DNA of 64,000 nucleotides from Streptomyces gilvus (GTDB lineage Bacteria; Actinomycetota; Actinomycetes; Streptomycetales; Streptomycetaceae), in NCBI RefSeq assembly GCF_022513565.1, contig NZ_JAKWBE010000001.1, positions 186,001 to 250,000 of the forward strand, read 5' to 3'. Position numbers and translations under genes: made by a program. The stretch's first letter is position 1; each line of letters starts with the position of its first letter. Positions 32,980 to 40,766 of this stretch are shown piece after piece. The notes beneath the pieces were generated by a model. That model did no database searches and had not been told where the DNA came from. It worked only from the letters and a program-made list of their open reading frames with translations.

Positions 32980-33004
32980 GTACCCGGCGGCCCGGGGGGA
33001 AACC
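32980..33004 (-). promoter_or_regulatory. SigB-type promoter for F420-oxidoreductase operon
   Basis: On the minus strand GGTT (33004-33001), exactly 15 nt, then GGGTAC (32985-32980) match GNNT-N14-16-GGGTAY. The start codon lies 45 nt further. The -10 is half of the palindrome GGGTACCC (32978-32985), whose other half would read toward NDH-2 (GGTT with only 13 nt spacing). Confidence 0.68.
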
Positions 33005-33081
33005 GGCGCACGTTTGGCGGCCCTGACCAGGGGGACGCGGAAGTCTCCGTACGACGCACGCGACAGCGCCGGAGGCGAACC

Positions 33082-35340
33082 GTGGCTCGACCCCGCATCG
33101 TGATCGTCGGCGCCGGCTTCGCCGGCTACCGGACGGCCCGCACCCTGTCCCGGCAGATGCGGCACAACGCCGACGTCACCCTGCTGAACCCGACCGACTA
33201 CTTCCTGTACCTGCCCCTGCTGCCCCAGGTCGCCGCCGGGATCCTGGAGCCGCGCCGGGTGACGGTCTCCCTCTCCGGCACCCTGCCGTACGTCCGGCTG
33301 GTGCTCGGCGAGGCCGACGGGATCGACCTCGACGGGCGGACCGTGCACTACACGGGACCCGAGGGCGAGGGCGGAACCCTGAGCTACGACCGGCTGGTGC
33401 TCGCCGCCGGCAGCGTCAACAAGCTGCTGCCGATCCCGGGCGTGGCCGAGCACGCGCACGGCTTCCGCGGGCTGCCGGAGGCGCTGTACCTGCGCGACCA
33501 CGTGACCCGGCAGGTGGAGCTCGCCGCGTCCGAGGGCGACCCGAGGACCTGCGCCGCGCGTTGCACCTTCGTGGTCGTCGGCGCGGGCTACACCGGCACC
33601 GAGGTCGCCGCGCAGGGCAAGCTGTTCACCGACGCGCAGGTCCGCAAACACCCCTTGCGCAAGGGGATACGGCCGCGCTGGCTGCTCCTCGACATCGCGA
33701 AGCGGGTGCTGCCGGAACTCGACGAGCGTCTCTCCCGCACCGCCGACTCGGTGCTGCGCGAGCGGGGCGTGGACGTGCGCATGGGCACCTCCGTGAAGGA
33801 GGCCACGCACGACGGAGTCCTGCTGACGGACGGGGAGTTCGTGCCGACGCGCTCGCTGGTGTGGTGCGTGGGCGTACGGCCGGATCCCCTCGCCGACTCG
33901 CTGGGGTTGCCCATGGAACGCGGCCGGCTGCTCGTCGACCCGCACCTGCGGGTGCCGGGCCGGCCCGAGCTGTTCGCGGCCGGGGACGCGGCGGCCGTGC
34001 CCGACCTGGAGAACCCCGGCCAGTACACGCCGATGACCGCGCAGCACGCCTGGCGGCAGGGCAAGGTGGCCGGGCGCAACGTTGCCGCGTCACTGGGCCA
34101 CGGCGAGCGGCACGCCTACCGCCACCGCGACCTGGGCTTCGTCGTGGACCTCGGCGGGGTGAAGGCCGCCGCCAATCCGCTCGGCGTCCATCTGTCCGGG
34201 CCGCTCGCGGGGGCGGTCACCCGCGGGTACCACCTCGCGGCGATGCCCGGCAACCGCGTCCGGGTCGCCGCCGACTGGTTCCTGGACGCCGTACTGCCGC
34301 GCCAGGCCGTCCAGTTGGGCCTCGTACGCTCCTGGTCGGTCCCCCTGGACACCGCGTCCCCGGAAGTGGCCCGAGTGGCGGGCCGCCCGGAACCCCACGA
34401 CACCGCAGCCCGCTCCGGCCCGGGCGCGGCAACAGCCGAGGACACCACCACCACTCCGGCCCCCGAACCCACCAAGGGACAGCCGGACGCCCCCGAGCCG
34501 GGGAAGAACCAGCCGGGCGGTGAACCGGCCAAGAACCAGCCGGGCGGTGAGCCCGCCGCGAAGCAGCCGGGCCCCGAACCCGCCAAGGGACAGCCAGGCG
34601 CCCCCGAGCCGGGGAAGAACCAGCCGGGCGGTGAGCCCGACACGAACCAGCTGGGCGGTGAGCCCGCCGCGAAGCAGCCGGGCCCCGAACCCGCCAAGGG
34701 ACAGCCAGGCGCCCCCGAGCCGGGGAAGAACCAGCCGGGCGGTGAGCCCGACACGAACCAGCTGGGCGGTGGGCCCGCCACGAAGCAGTCAGGCCCCGAA
34801 CCCGCCAGGGGGCAGCCGGACGCCCCCGGGCCGGCCAAGGGGCAGCCGGGCGGTGAGCCCGCCAGGGGGCTGTCAGGCGCCCCCGGGCCGGCCAAGAATC
34901 AGCCGGGCGGTGAACCGGCCAAGGGGCAGCCGGGCGGTGAGCCCGCCGCGAAGCAGCCGGGCCCCGAACCAGCCAAGGGACGGCCAGGCGCCCCCGAGCC
35001 GGGGAAGAACCAGCCGGGCGGTGAGCCCGCCACGAATCAGCCGGGCGGTGAGCCGGCCACCGATCAGCCGGGTGGTGAACCGGCCAAGAATCAGCCGGGT
35101 GGCGAGCCCGCCAAGAACCAGCCGCGTGGTGAACCCGCCAAGAATCAACCCGGGCCCGAACCTGCCACGGGGCAACCCGGCAGTCCCGGACCCGCTCAGG
35201 GTCTGGGGCGCCCCGGATCCGGTGCCGGCGCCGACGGGGTGTCGGTGTCCGGGGCGGTCGCGGGGGCTCACGGTGGGGAGCCGGAGCAGGGTCCGGGGAC
35301 CGTCAAGCGTTCCGACGCCTCCGTGGAAGGAGACTCATGA
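33082..35340 (+). CDS. Type II NADH dehydrogenase-like FAD oxidoreductase with long repetitive tail
   Basis: A 752-residue protein whose first about 430 residues are an NDH-2-type flavoenzyme, passing electrons from NADH to quinone at the membrane face without pumping protons. The FAD motif is IVIVGAGFAGYRTARTL (residue 6), the active-site region PTDYFLYLPLLPQVAAGI, the NAD-binding motif VVVGAGYTGTEVAAQGK, and the second FAD motif LFAAGDAAAVPD. The following tail of about 300 residues is disordered, with a nine-residue repeat close to KNQPGGEPA from about residue 467 to 706. GTG at 33082 follows GGAGG by 6 nt. It overlaps the transketolase start by 4 nt, so it heads the long run toward the gas-vesicle cluster. 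Confidence 0.9.
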   Translation: MARPRIVIVGAGFAGYRTARTLSRQMRHNADVTLLNPTDYFLYLPLLPQVAAGILEPRRVTVSLSGTLPYVRLVLGEADGIDLDGRTVHYTGPEGEGGTLSYDRLVLAAGSVNKLLPIPGVAEHAHGFRGLPEALYLRDHVTRQVELAASEGDPRTCAARCTFVVVGAGYTGTEVAAQGKLFTDAQVRKHPLRKGIRPRWLLLDIAKRVLPELDERLSRTADSVLRERGVDVRMGTSVKEATHDGVLLTDGEFVPTRSLVWCVGVRPDPLADSLGLPMERGRLLVDPHLRVPGRPELFAAGDAAAVPDLENPGQYTPMTAQHAWRQGKVAGRNVAASLGHGERHAYRHRDLGFVVDLGGVKAAANPLGVHLSGPLAGAVTRGYHLAAMPGNRVRVAADWFLDAVLPRQAVQLGLVRSWSVPLDTASPEVARVAGRPEPHDTAARSGPGAATAEDTTTTPAPEPTKGQPDAPEPGKNQPGGEPAKNQPGGEPAAKQPGPEPAKGQPGAPEPGKNQPGGEPDTNQLGGEPAAKQPGPEPAKGQPGAPEPGKNQPGGEPDTNQLGGGPATKQSGPEPARGQPDAPGPAKGQPGGEPARGLSGAPGPAKNQPGGEPAKGQPGGEPAAKQPGPEPAKGRPGAPEPGKNQPGGEPATNQPGGEPATDQPGGEPAKNQPGGEPAKNQPRGEPAKNQPGPEPATGQPGSPGPAQGLGRPGSGAGADGVSVSGAVAGAHGGEPEQGPGTVKRSDASVEGDS
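34480..35200 (+). repeat. 27-bp coding repeat array (KNQPGGEPA type)
   Basis: About 26 imperfect copies of a nine- or ten-residue unit (KNQPGGEPA, AKQPGPEPA, KGQPGAPEP variants). Some copies are grouped into a larger duplicated block of roughly 110 bp (for example 34557-34664 and 34674-34781). The period stays a multiple of three, so the frame is kept. Confidence 0.9.
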
Positions 35341-37184
35341 ACACCGCCGAACTCGTCGAGCTGGGCCAGCAGTTGCGCGTGGACAGCGTGCGTGCCTCGG
35401 CCGCCGCGGGGTCCGGGCATCCGACGTCCTCGATGTCAGCCGCGGACCTGATGGCCGTGCTGATGGCGAACCACTTCCGGTACGACTTCGACCGCCCCGC
35501 CCACCCCGCCAACGACCGCTTCGTCCTGTCCAAGGGCCACGCCTCACCCCTGCTGTACTCCGTCTACAAGGCGGTCGGCGCCGTCGACGACGAGGAGCTG
35601 CTCACCTTCCGCAAGCACGGCAGCCGTCTCGAGGGCCACCCCACGCCGCGCCGGCTGCCGTGGGTCGAGACCGCAACCGGCTCGCTCGGCCAGGGCCTGC
35701 CCGTCGGTGTCGGCATCGCGCTGGCCGGCAAGCGCCTGGACCGCACCGGTTACCGCGTGTGGGTGCTGTGCGGGGACAGCGAGCTGGCCGAGGGGTCGGT
35801 GTGGGAGGCCGCCGAGCAGGCGGCGTACGAGAACCTCGACAACCTCACCGCGATCGTCGACGTGAACCGGCTGGGCCAGCGCGGCCCCACCCGGCACGGA
35901 CACGACCTCGACGCCTACGCCCGCCGCTTCCAGGCGTTCGGCTGGCACACCGTCGAGGTGGACGGCCATGACGTCGACGCCGTCGACCGGGCCTACGGCG
36001 AGGCGGTCTCGACGTCCGGGCAGCCCACGGCGATCCTCGCGCGCACCCTCAAGGGCAAGGGCGTCGAGTCCGTCCAGGACCGCGAGGGCCTGCACGGCAA
36101 GCCGCTGCCGGAGGCCGAGGAGGCGATCGCGGAACTCGGCGGTCCGCGCGACATCCGCGTCCGGGTGAACGAACCGCCCGCCGCCCGCATGCTGCACTCC
36201 GTGCCCGCCGGAATCCTGGAGCTGCCCCGCTGGGACGTCGGGGACGAGATCGCCACCCGCAACGCCTTCGGGCAGGCGCTGGCCGCCCTCGGCGGCGGAC
36301 GCGGGGACGTCGTCGCCCTCGACGGCGAGGTCGGCGACTCCACGAGGGCCGAGTTCTTCGCCAAGGAGTACCCCGACCGCTACGTCGAGTGCTACATCGC
36401 CGAGCAGCAGATGGTCGCCGCCGCCGTGGGGCTGGCCTCGCGCGGCTGGGTGCCGTACGCCTCCACGTTCGCGGCGTTCCTGACACGCGCGTACGACTTC
36501 GTGCGGATGGCGTCGATCAGCGGCGCCGGCATCAACCTCGTCGGCTCGCACGCGGGTACCGCGATCGGACAGGACGGGCCCTCCCAGATGGGCCTGGAGG
36601 ACCTGGCGATGATGCGGTCGGTCTACGGCTCGACCGTGCTGTACCCGTGCGACGCCAACCAGACCGCGCAGCTGGTCGCCGCCATGGCCGGCCTCGACGG
36701 CGTCCGCTATCTGCGCACCTCGCGCGGCGAGAGCCCGGTGATCTACGGACCCGACGAGGAGTTCCCGATCGGCGGCAGCAAGGTGCTGCGCTCCTCGGAC
36801 CGGGACCGGCTGACGATCGTCGCGGCCGGGGTCACCGTCCAGGAGGCGCTGACGGCCGCCGACGCCCTGGAGGGGGACGGCATCCGGGCCCGGGTCGTCG
36901 ACCTGTACTCGGTCAAGCCGGTCGACCGGCGCACCCTGCGGCAGGCCGCCGAGGACACCGGCTGCCTGGTGACCGTCGAGGACCACCACGAGGAGGGCGG
37001 CATCGGCGACGCCGTCCTGGACGCCTTCCTCGACGGCCGGCCCGTGCCGCGCCTGGTGCGCCTCGCGGTGCGCGACATGCCGGGCTCCGGCTCGCCCGAG
37101 GAGCAGCTGCACGTCGCCGGCATCGACGCCGAGGCCATCGCGGCCGCCGGGAAACTTCTGGTGGAGGAGGCGGTCGTACCGTGA
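35337..37184 (+). CDS. Transketolase
   Basis: A 615-residue thiamine-diphosphate enzyme moving two-carbon units between sugar phosphates in the pentose phosphate pathway. The N-terminal TPP domain has AAGSGHPTSSMSAADLMAVL, the metal/TPP motif GDSELAEGSVWEAAEQAAYE then NLTAIVDVN, and the pyrimidine domain has DGEVGDSTRAEFF and ECYIAEQQMVAAAVGLASRG. The C-terminal domain starts around GGSKVLRSSDRDRLTIVAAG. It is of the shorter actinomycete type and is additional to the usual housekeeping copy expected elsewhere. ATG overlaps the NDH-2 stop (ATGA), and its own stop overlaps the next start. Placement with NDH-2 suggests a role in NADPH or redox supply under stress. Confidence 0.9.
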   Translation: MNTAELVELGQQLRVDSVRASAAAGSGHPTSSMSAADLMAVLMANHFRYDFDRPAHPANDRFVLSKGHASPLLYSVYKAVGAVDDEELLTFRKHGSRLEGHPTPRRLPWVETATGSLGQGLPVGVGIALAGKRLDRTGYRVWVLCGDSELAEGSVWEAAEQAAYENLDNLTAIVDVNRLGQRGPTRHGHDLDAYARRFQAFGWHTVEVDGHDVDAVDRAYGEAVSTSGQPTAILARTLKGKGVESVQDREGLHGKPLPEAEEAIAELGGPRDIRVRVNEPPAARMLHSVPAGILELPRWDVGDEIATRNAFGQALAALGGGRGDVVALDGEVGDSTRAEFFAKEYPDRYVECYIAEQQMVAAAVGLASRGWVPYASTFAAFLTRAYDFVRMASISGAGINLVGSHAGTAIGQDGPSQMGLEDLAMMRSVYGSTVLYPCDANQTAQLVAAMAGLDGVRYLRTSRGESPVIYGPDEEFPIGGSKVLRSSDRDRLTIVAAGVTVQEALTAADALEGDGIRARVVDLYSVKPVDRRTLRQAAEDTGCLVTVEDHHEEGGIGDAVLDAFLDGRPVPRLVRLAVRDMPGSGSPEEQLHVAGIDAEAIAAAGKLLVEEAVVP

Positions 37185-38110
37185 GCGACGACGGCGTACG
37201 GACCGTACGGGCCGGGCGCCGCAGGGTGGAGGTGCACCGGGCGGACAAGGTGCTCTTCCCGGGGGACGGCGGGGCGAAGGAGTACACCAAGGGCGACCTG
37301 GTCGACTACTACCGCTCGGCCGCCCCGTTCCTGCTGCCGCACCTGCGGGGCCGTCCGCTGATGCTGGAACGGCATCCGGACGGCGTCGACGGTCCGCGGT
37401 TCATGCAGAAGAACACCCCGGAGAACTACCCGGAGTGGATCACCCGCGTCGAGCTGGCCAAGGAGGGCGGGACCGTCTGCCACACGGTGTGCGACGACTC
37501 CGCCACCCTCGTCTACCTCGCCGACCAGGCCTCGATCACCCTGCACCGCTGGCTGTCGCGGGTGGGCAGCGTGGAGCGGCCCGACCGGATGGTCTTCGAC
37601 CTCGATCCGGCCGGCGACGACTTCGCGGCGGTGCGGGAGGCCGCCTCGCTGCTCGGCGAACTCCTCGACGAGCTGGGACTCCCCTCGGCGCTGATGACGA
37701 CCGGCTCGCGCGGACTGCACGTGGTGGTGCCCCTCGACGGCCGGCACGACTTCGACGAGGTCCGCGCGTTCGCCCGCGACGCCGCCGACACCCTGGCCGG
37801 CGCCCATCCCGACCGGCTCACCACCGCCGCCCGCAAGAAGGACCGCGGCGACCGCCTCTACCTGGACGTGGGCCGCAACGCCTACGCCCAGACCGCCGTC
37901 GCCCCCCTCACCGTCCGCGCCCGGCCCGGCGCGCCCGTGGCGACCCCCATCGACTGGAGCCAGCTGGACGACCCGGACCTGACCGCCCGCCGCTGGACCA
38001 TCGCCGACGCCCTCGACCAGGTCCGCCGCGATCCCTGGGCCGGGATCAACCGCAGGTCGCGGGCGCTGGGACCGGCCCGGCGCAGGTTGGACGCGTTGCG
38101 TGGTGCCTGA
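37181..38110 (+). CDS. LigD polymerase-domain-like protein (non-homologous end joining)
   Basis: A 309-residue stand-alone archaeo-eukaryotic-primase-type polymerase, equivalent to the PolDom of LigD, which fills gaps with ribonucleotides during end joining. It has VHRADKVLFPGD, LMLERHPDGVDGPRF and QKNTPENYPEWI, the metal-binding DLDPAGDDF, GSRGLHVVVPL with conserved Ser and His, and DRLYLDVGRNAYAQTAVAPL. No ligase or nuclease domain is attached. GTG at 37181 overlaps the transketolase stop by 4 nt. It ends 46 bp before gvpO. Confidence 0.88.
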   Translation: MSDDGVRTVRAGRRRVEVHRADKVLFPGDGGAKEYTKGDLVDYYRSAAPFLLPHLRGRPLMLERHPDGVDGPRFMQKNTPENYPEWITRVELAKEGGTVCHTVCDDSATLVYLADQASITLHRWLSRVGSVERPDRMVFDLDPAGDDFAAVREAASLLGELLDELGLPSALMTTGSRGLHVVVPLDGRHDFDEVRAFARDAADTLAGAHPDRLTTAARKKDRGDRLYLDVGRNAYAQTAVAPLTVRARPGAPVATPIDWSQLDDPDLTARRWTIADALDQVRRDPWAGINRRSRALGPARRRLDALRGA

Positions 38111-38131
38111 AGGTTTGGCCCCTGATATTGC

Positions 38132-38156
38132 GGCCACCCGCAAACAAGAGGTGGCC
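38132..38156 (+). promoter_or_regulatory. Hairpin covering the gvpO ribosome-binding site
   Basis: GGCCACC (38132-38138) can pair with GGTGGCC (38150-38156), with an 11-nt loop. The 3' arm ends directly before the ATG and includes part of the AGAGG Shine-Dalgarno sequence. Pairing would hide the start of the first gas-vesicle gene. Whether this matters in vivo is inferred. Confidence 0.5.
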
Positions 38157-38513
38157 ATGTCTGACACAAAAGACTCACAAGAACCCCAGAATTCACAGAA
38201 GTCACAGAATTCGGACAAAGGGAATGGCGGGGCGAGCAAGCGGCCAGGTCCCATGCAGGTGCTGCGCGAAGCGCGTACGCAGCTCGCGGAGCTGACCGGG
38301 ATGGCCGCCGAGAGCGTTTCGTCGTTCGAACAGACCGAGGACGGCTGGTCACTCGAGGTGGAGGTCCTCGAACTGGCCCGGGTGCCGGACACGATGAGCC
38401 TGATGGCGAGCTATCAGGTCGACCTCGACCCCGACGGCCAGTTGACCGGTTACCGGCGCGTCCGCCGCTACGAACGCGGGCGGGCCGACGCACACAGGTC
38501 GGGCGGCCGCTAG
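38157..38513 (+). CDS. gvpO: Gas vesicle protein GvpO
   Basis: A 118-residue GvpO family protein, the first gene of the Streptomyces gvpOAFGYZJLSK arrangement. After a polar, disordered start (MSDTKDSQEPQNSQKSQNSD) comes the conserved domain VLREARTQLAELTGMAAESV, WSLEVEVLELARVPDTMSLM and ASYQVDLDPDGQLTGYRRVR. GvpO is a minor or accessory protein needed for vesicle formation in haloarchaea; in Streptomyces its job is untested. ATG 38157. The gene is separated from gvpA by 52 nt, the largest gap in the cluster. Confidence 0.93.
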   Translation: MSDTKDSQEPQNSQKSQNSDKGNGGASKRPGPMQVLREARTQLAELTGMAAESVSSFEQTEDGWSLEVEVLELARVPDTMSLMASYQVDLDPDGQLTGYRRVRRYERGRADAHRSGGR

Positions 38514-38565
38514 GCCGCCGACCCGCTCACACACTCGAAACCACAGACAAGGAGGCGCGGTCGGC

Positions 38566-39003
38566 ATGACCGTTGTCCCGGCACAGCAGACCGGCGGTGG
38601 GGGCGGTTCCAGCGGCCTCTACGACGTTCTGGAACTCGTCCTCGACAGGGGTCTGGTCATTGACGCGTTCGTACGAGTCTCCCTGGTCGGCATCGAGATC
38701 CTGAAGATCGACGTACGGGTCGTCGTGGCCAGCGTCGACACCTACCTGCGCTTCGCCGAGGCGTGCAACCGGCTCGACCTCGAGGCGGGCCCGCACAGGA
38801 GCCCCGGCCTGCCCGACCTGGTCGGCGAGGTGACCGAGTCCGGCTCGCGCGGCAAGTCCAAGGGCGCCCTCTCGGGGGCCGCCGACACCATCTCCGACGC
38901 CTTCAAGCAGGCACGTGACGAAGGGGGCCGCGAGCGGGAGACCGAGTCCCGGCCGCGCGCCCGCAAGAGCACCTCCTCGCGCCGGAAGGAGGACGACGAG
39001 TGA
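38566..39003 (+). CDS. gvpA: Gas vesicle structural protein GvpA
   Basis: The main ribbed-shell protein, 145 residues. The core LYDVLELVLDRGLVIDAFVR, VSLVGIEILKIDVRVVVASV and DTYLRFAEACNRLDLE is the hydrophobic helix-strand-strand-helix of GvpA, which builds the vesicle wall. Streptomyces copies carry an extra C-terminal tail, here a polar, basic 65-residue stretch ending RPRARKSTSSRRKEDDE, unlike the about 70-residue shell proteins of cyanobacteria. ATG 38566 follows AAGGAGG. The stop overlaps gvpF by 4 nt. Confidence 0.94.
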   Translation: MTVVPAQQTGGGGGSSGLYDVLELVLDRGLVIDAFVRVSLVGIEILKIDVRVVVASVDTYLRFAEACNRLDLEAGPHRSPGLPDLVGEVTESGSRGKSKGALSGAADTISDAFKQARDEGGRERETESRPRARKSTSSRRKEDDE

Positions 39004-39770
39004 GCACGTACGTCTACGGCATCACCGCGAGCGCGCACCCCGCGCTGCCGAAGGACCTCGCCGGTGTGGGCGACCCGCCTCGCCCGGTACGGATCCTCGA
39101 GGCGGGTGAGCTGACGGCCGTCGTCAGCGACGCGCCCGAGGGGCTGCGGCCCAAGCGCAAGGACCTGCTCGCCCACCAGACCGTGCTCGCCGAGGCGGGC
39201 GCGGCAGGGGTGGTGCTGCCCATGCGCTTCGGCAGCGTCGCCCCCGACGACGACACCGTCACCAGTGTCCTCACCGACCGCGCCGACCACTACAAGGAGC
39301 GGCTGCGCGCGCTGGAGGGCAAGGTCGAGTACAACGTCAAGGCCACCCACCAGGAAGAGGCCGTCCTGCACCTGGTGATGTCCGCGAACCCGGACATCCG
39401 CGCCATGACCGAGGCCAACCGCAAGGCCGGCGGCGGAAGTTACGACGACCGGCTGCGCCTCGGCGAGATGGTGGTCGCCGCCGTCAAGGCCCGGGAGGGC
39501 GAGGACGCGGCCGTGGTGCGCAGCGCCCTGGAACCCTTCGCCTCGGACGTCAGCCTGGGCCCCGAGTCCACCGGCTGGCTGGTCAACGTCTCCTTCCTGG
39601 TGGACCGCGAATCCGCCGACCGGTTCCTGACCGAGGTGGAGAACGTCCGCGGCAACAATCCGCACATCGAGCTGCGCGTCAACGGCCCGCTGCCGCCGTA
39701 CAGCTTCGTCGAACCGGACGCCGCCGAGCACGCGGGCACGGCGGCCGGTCCGGGAGCCGCCCAGGAGTGA
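39000..39770 (+). CDS. gvpF: Gas vesicle protein GvpF (GvpL/GvpF family)
   Basis: A 256-residue GvpL/F-family protein needed for nucleation of the vesicle shell. Family features are the N-terminal TYVYGITASAHPALPKDLAG, the PMRFGSVAPDDDTV turn, RLRALEGKVEYNVKATHQEE and the closing ELRVNGPLPPYSFVEPD. GTG at 39000 overlaps gvpA by 4 nt. It is paralogous to gvpL further down the operon, sharing the PMRFG/PLRMAT and LNGPxxPYSF-type signatures, so two family members are kept in one cluster, as in other Streptomyces. Confidence 0.93.
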   Translation: MSTYVYGITASAHPALPKDLAGVGDPPRPVRILEAGELTAVVSDAPEGLRPKRKDLLAHQTVLAEAGAAGVVLPMRFGSVAPDDDTVTSVLTDRADHYKERLRALEGKVEYNVKATHQEEAVLHLVMSANPDIRAMTEANRKAGGGSYDDRLRLGEMVVAAVKAREGEDAAVVRSALEPFASDVSLGPESTGWLVNVSFLVDRESADRFLTEVENVRGNNPHIELRVNGPLPPYSFVEPDAAEHAGTAAGPGAAQE

Positions 39771-39774
39771 GGTC

Positions 39775-40038
39775 GTGGGACTCATCAAGGAGCTGGTCCT
39801 GCTGCCCTTCGCCCCGGTGCGCGGCAGCGGCTGGGTGATCGGTCAGGTCCTGCGCGAGGCGGAGCGCATCTACTACGACCCCGCCGCGATCAGGGCCGAA
39901 CTCGCGCGGCTGGAGGAGCGGCTGGAGGCCGGCGAGATCGACGAGGAGGAGTTCGACCGACAGGAGGACGAACTCCTCGACCGGCTGGAGATAGGCCTGC
40001 GCGGTGGCGCGGGCACTGGCGACGGGACGGCACGATGA
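39775..40038 (+). CDS. gvpG: Gas vesicle protein GvpG
   Basis: An 87-residue acidic, helical protein: LIKELVLLPFAPVRGSGWVI, then ELARLEERLEAGEIDEEEFD and RQEDELLDRLEIG. This is the GvpG family, small coiled-coil proteins required early in vesicle assembly in haloarchaea. GTG at 39775 lies 4 nt after the gvpF stop. The 3' end overlaps gvpY by 4 nt. Confidence 0.9.
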   Translation: MGLIKELVLLPFAPVRGSGWVIGQVLREAERIYYDPAAIRAELARLEERLEAGEIDEEEFDRQEDELLDRLEIGLRGGAGTGDGTAR

Positions 40039-40766
40039 ACCGAGTGGGAATGGGCCTCGCCGTAGGGGCCGGATATCTTCTGGGTCGCACCAAGAAGATG
40101 AAACTGGCGTTCGCCGTCGGCACCATGGTGGCCGGCAAGCGGATGCATCTGAGCCCGAAGGCGCTCGCGGACCTCGTGTCCCGGCAACTGCAGAACAACC
40201 CGCAGTTCAAGGAGATCGGGGACCAGCTGCGCGGGGACCTGCGCGGGGTCGGCAAGGCGGCCTCCGGCGCGATGGTGGAGCGGCAGATCAACTCCCTCGC
40301 CGACCGTCTGCACAGCCGTACGGAGCAGGTTCACGACCAGCTCAGCGGCGTGGCCGGCAAGGCCGTCGGCCGCGACTTGGACGAGGAGGACGACGGCGCC
40401 GAGCGGGAGGACACTGAGGAAGAGGAGCCGCGCGAGGAGTACGACGAGGACGAGCCGGAGGCCGAGGAGGAGTCCCCGGACGAGAAGGCCGAGGACGGGT
40501 CCCGGGACGAGGGCGACTCCCCGGACGAGGAGGACGAGGCGGAGCCCGCGAGGCGGACCGCCAAGAAGGCCGTGAAGAAGACCGCGGCCCCGAAGTCCGG
40601 TGCCAAGAAGGCCCCGGCCAAGAAGACGGCGGCCAAGAAGGCCGCCGGCAAGAAGGCCCCTGGGAAGAAGGCCGCCAAGAAGACCGCCGGCCGTGGCGCC
40701 TCGGCGGCCAGGGGCGCGGCCCGCGGAGCCAGGACCCGCCTGCCGAAGGGAGACGGTGAGCGATGA
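40035..40766 (+). CDS. gvpY: Gas vesicle protein GvpY, with acidic and Lys/Ala-rich tail
   Basis: A 243-residue protein in the gvpY position of the Streptomyces cluster. The conserved N-terminal half holds VGAGYLLGRTKKMKLAFAVG, a possible short membrane-associated segment, and LADLVSRQLQNNPQFKEIGD. The rest is extreme in composition: a Glu/Asp run (about residues 117-175) followed by a histone-H1-like Lys/Ala tail with repeated AKKA and GKKAP units (about 176-225). No catalytic motif is present. ATG overlaps gvpG. The symbol is by position and resemblance; the function is unknown. Confidence 0.82.
   Translation: MNRVGMGLAVGAGYLLGRTKKMKLAFAVGTMVAGKRMHLSPKALADLVSRQLQNNPQFKEIGDQLRGDLRGVGKAASGAMVERQINSLADRLHSRTEQVHDQLSGVAGKAVGRDLDEEDDGAEREDTEEEEPREEYDEDEPEAEEESPDEKAEDGSRDEGDSPDEEDEAEPARRTAKKAVKKTAAPKSGAKKAPAKKTAAKKAAGKKAPGKKAAKKTAGRGASAARGAARGARTRLPKGDGER

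Noticed and set aside
34480..35200. Possible CRISPR-like array
   Set aside because: The repeats are in-frame, contiguous coding units without spacers, inside the NDH-2-like gene.
39300..39760. Minus-strand frames over the gvp cluster as separate genes
   Set aside because: All are shadows of overlapping gvp genes. The plus-strand products match known Gvp families in the known order.
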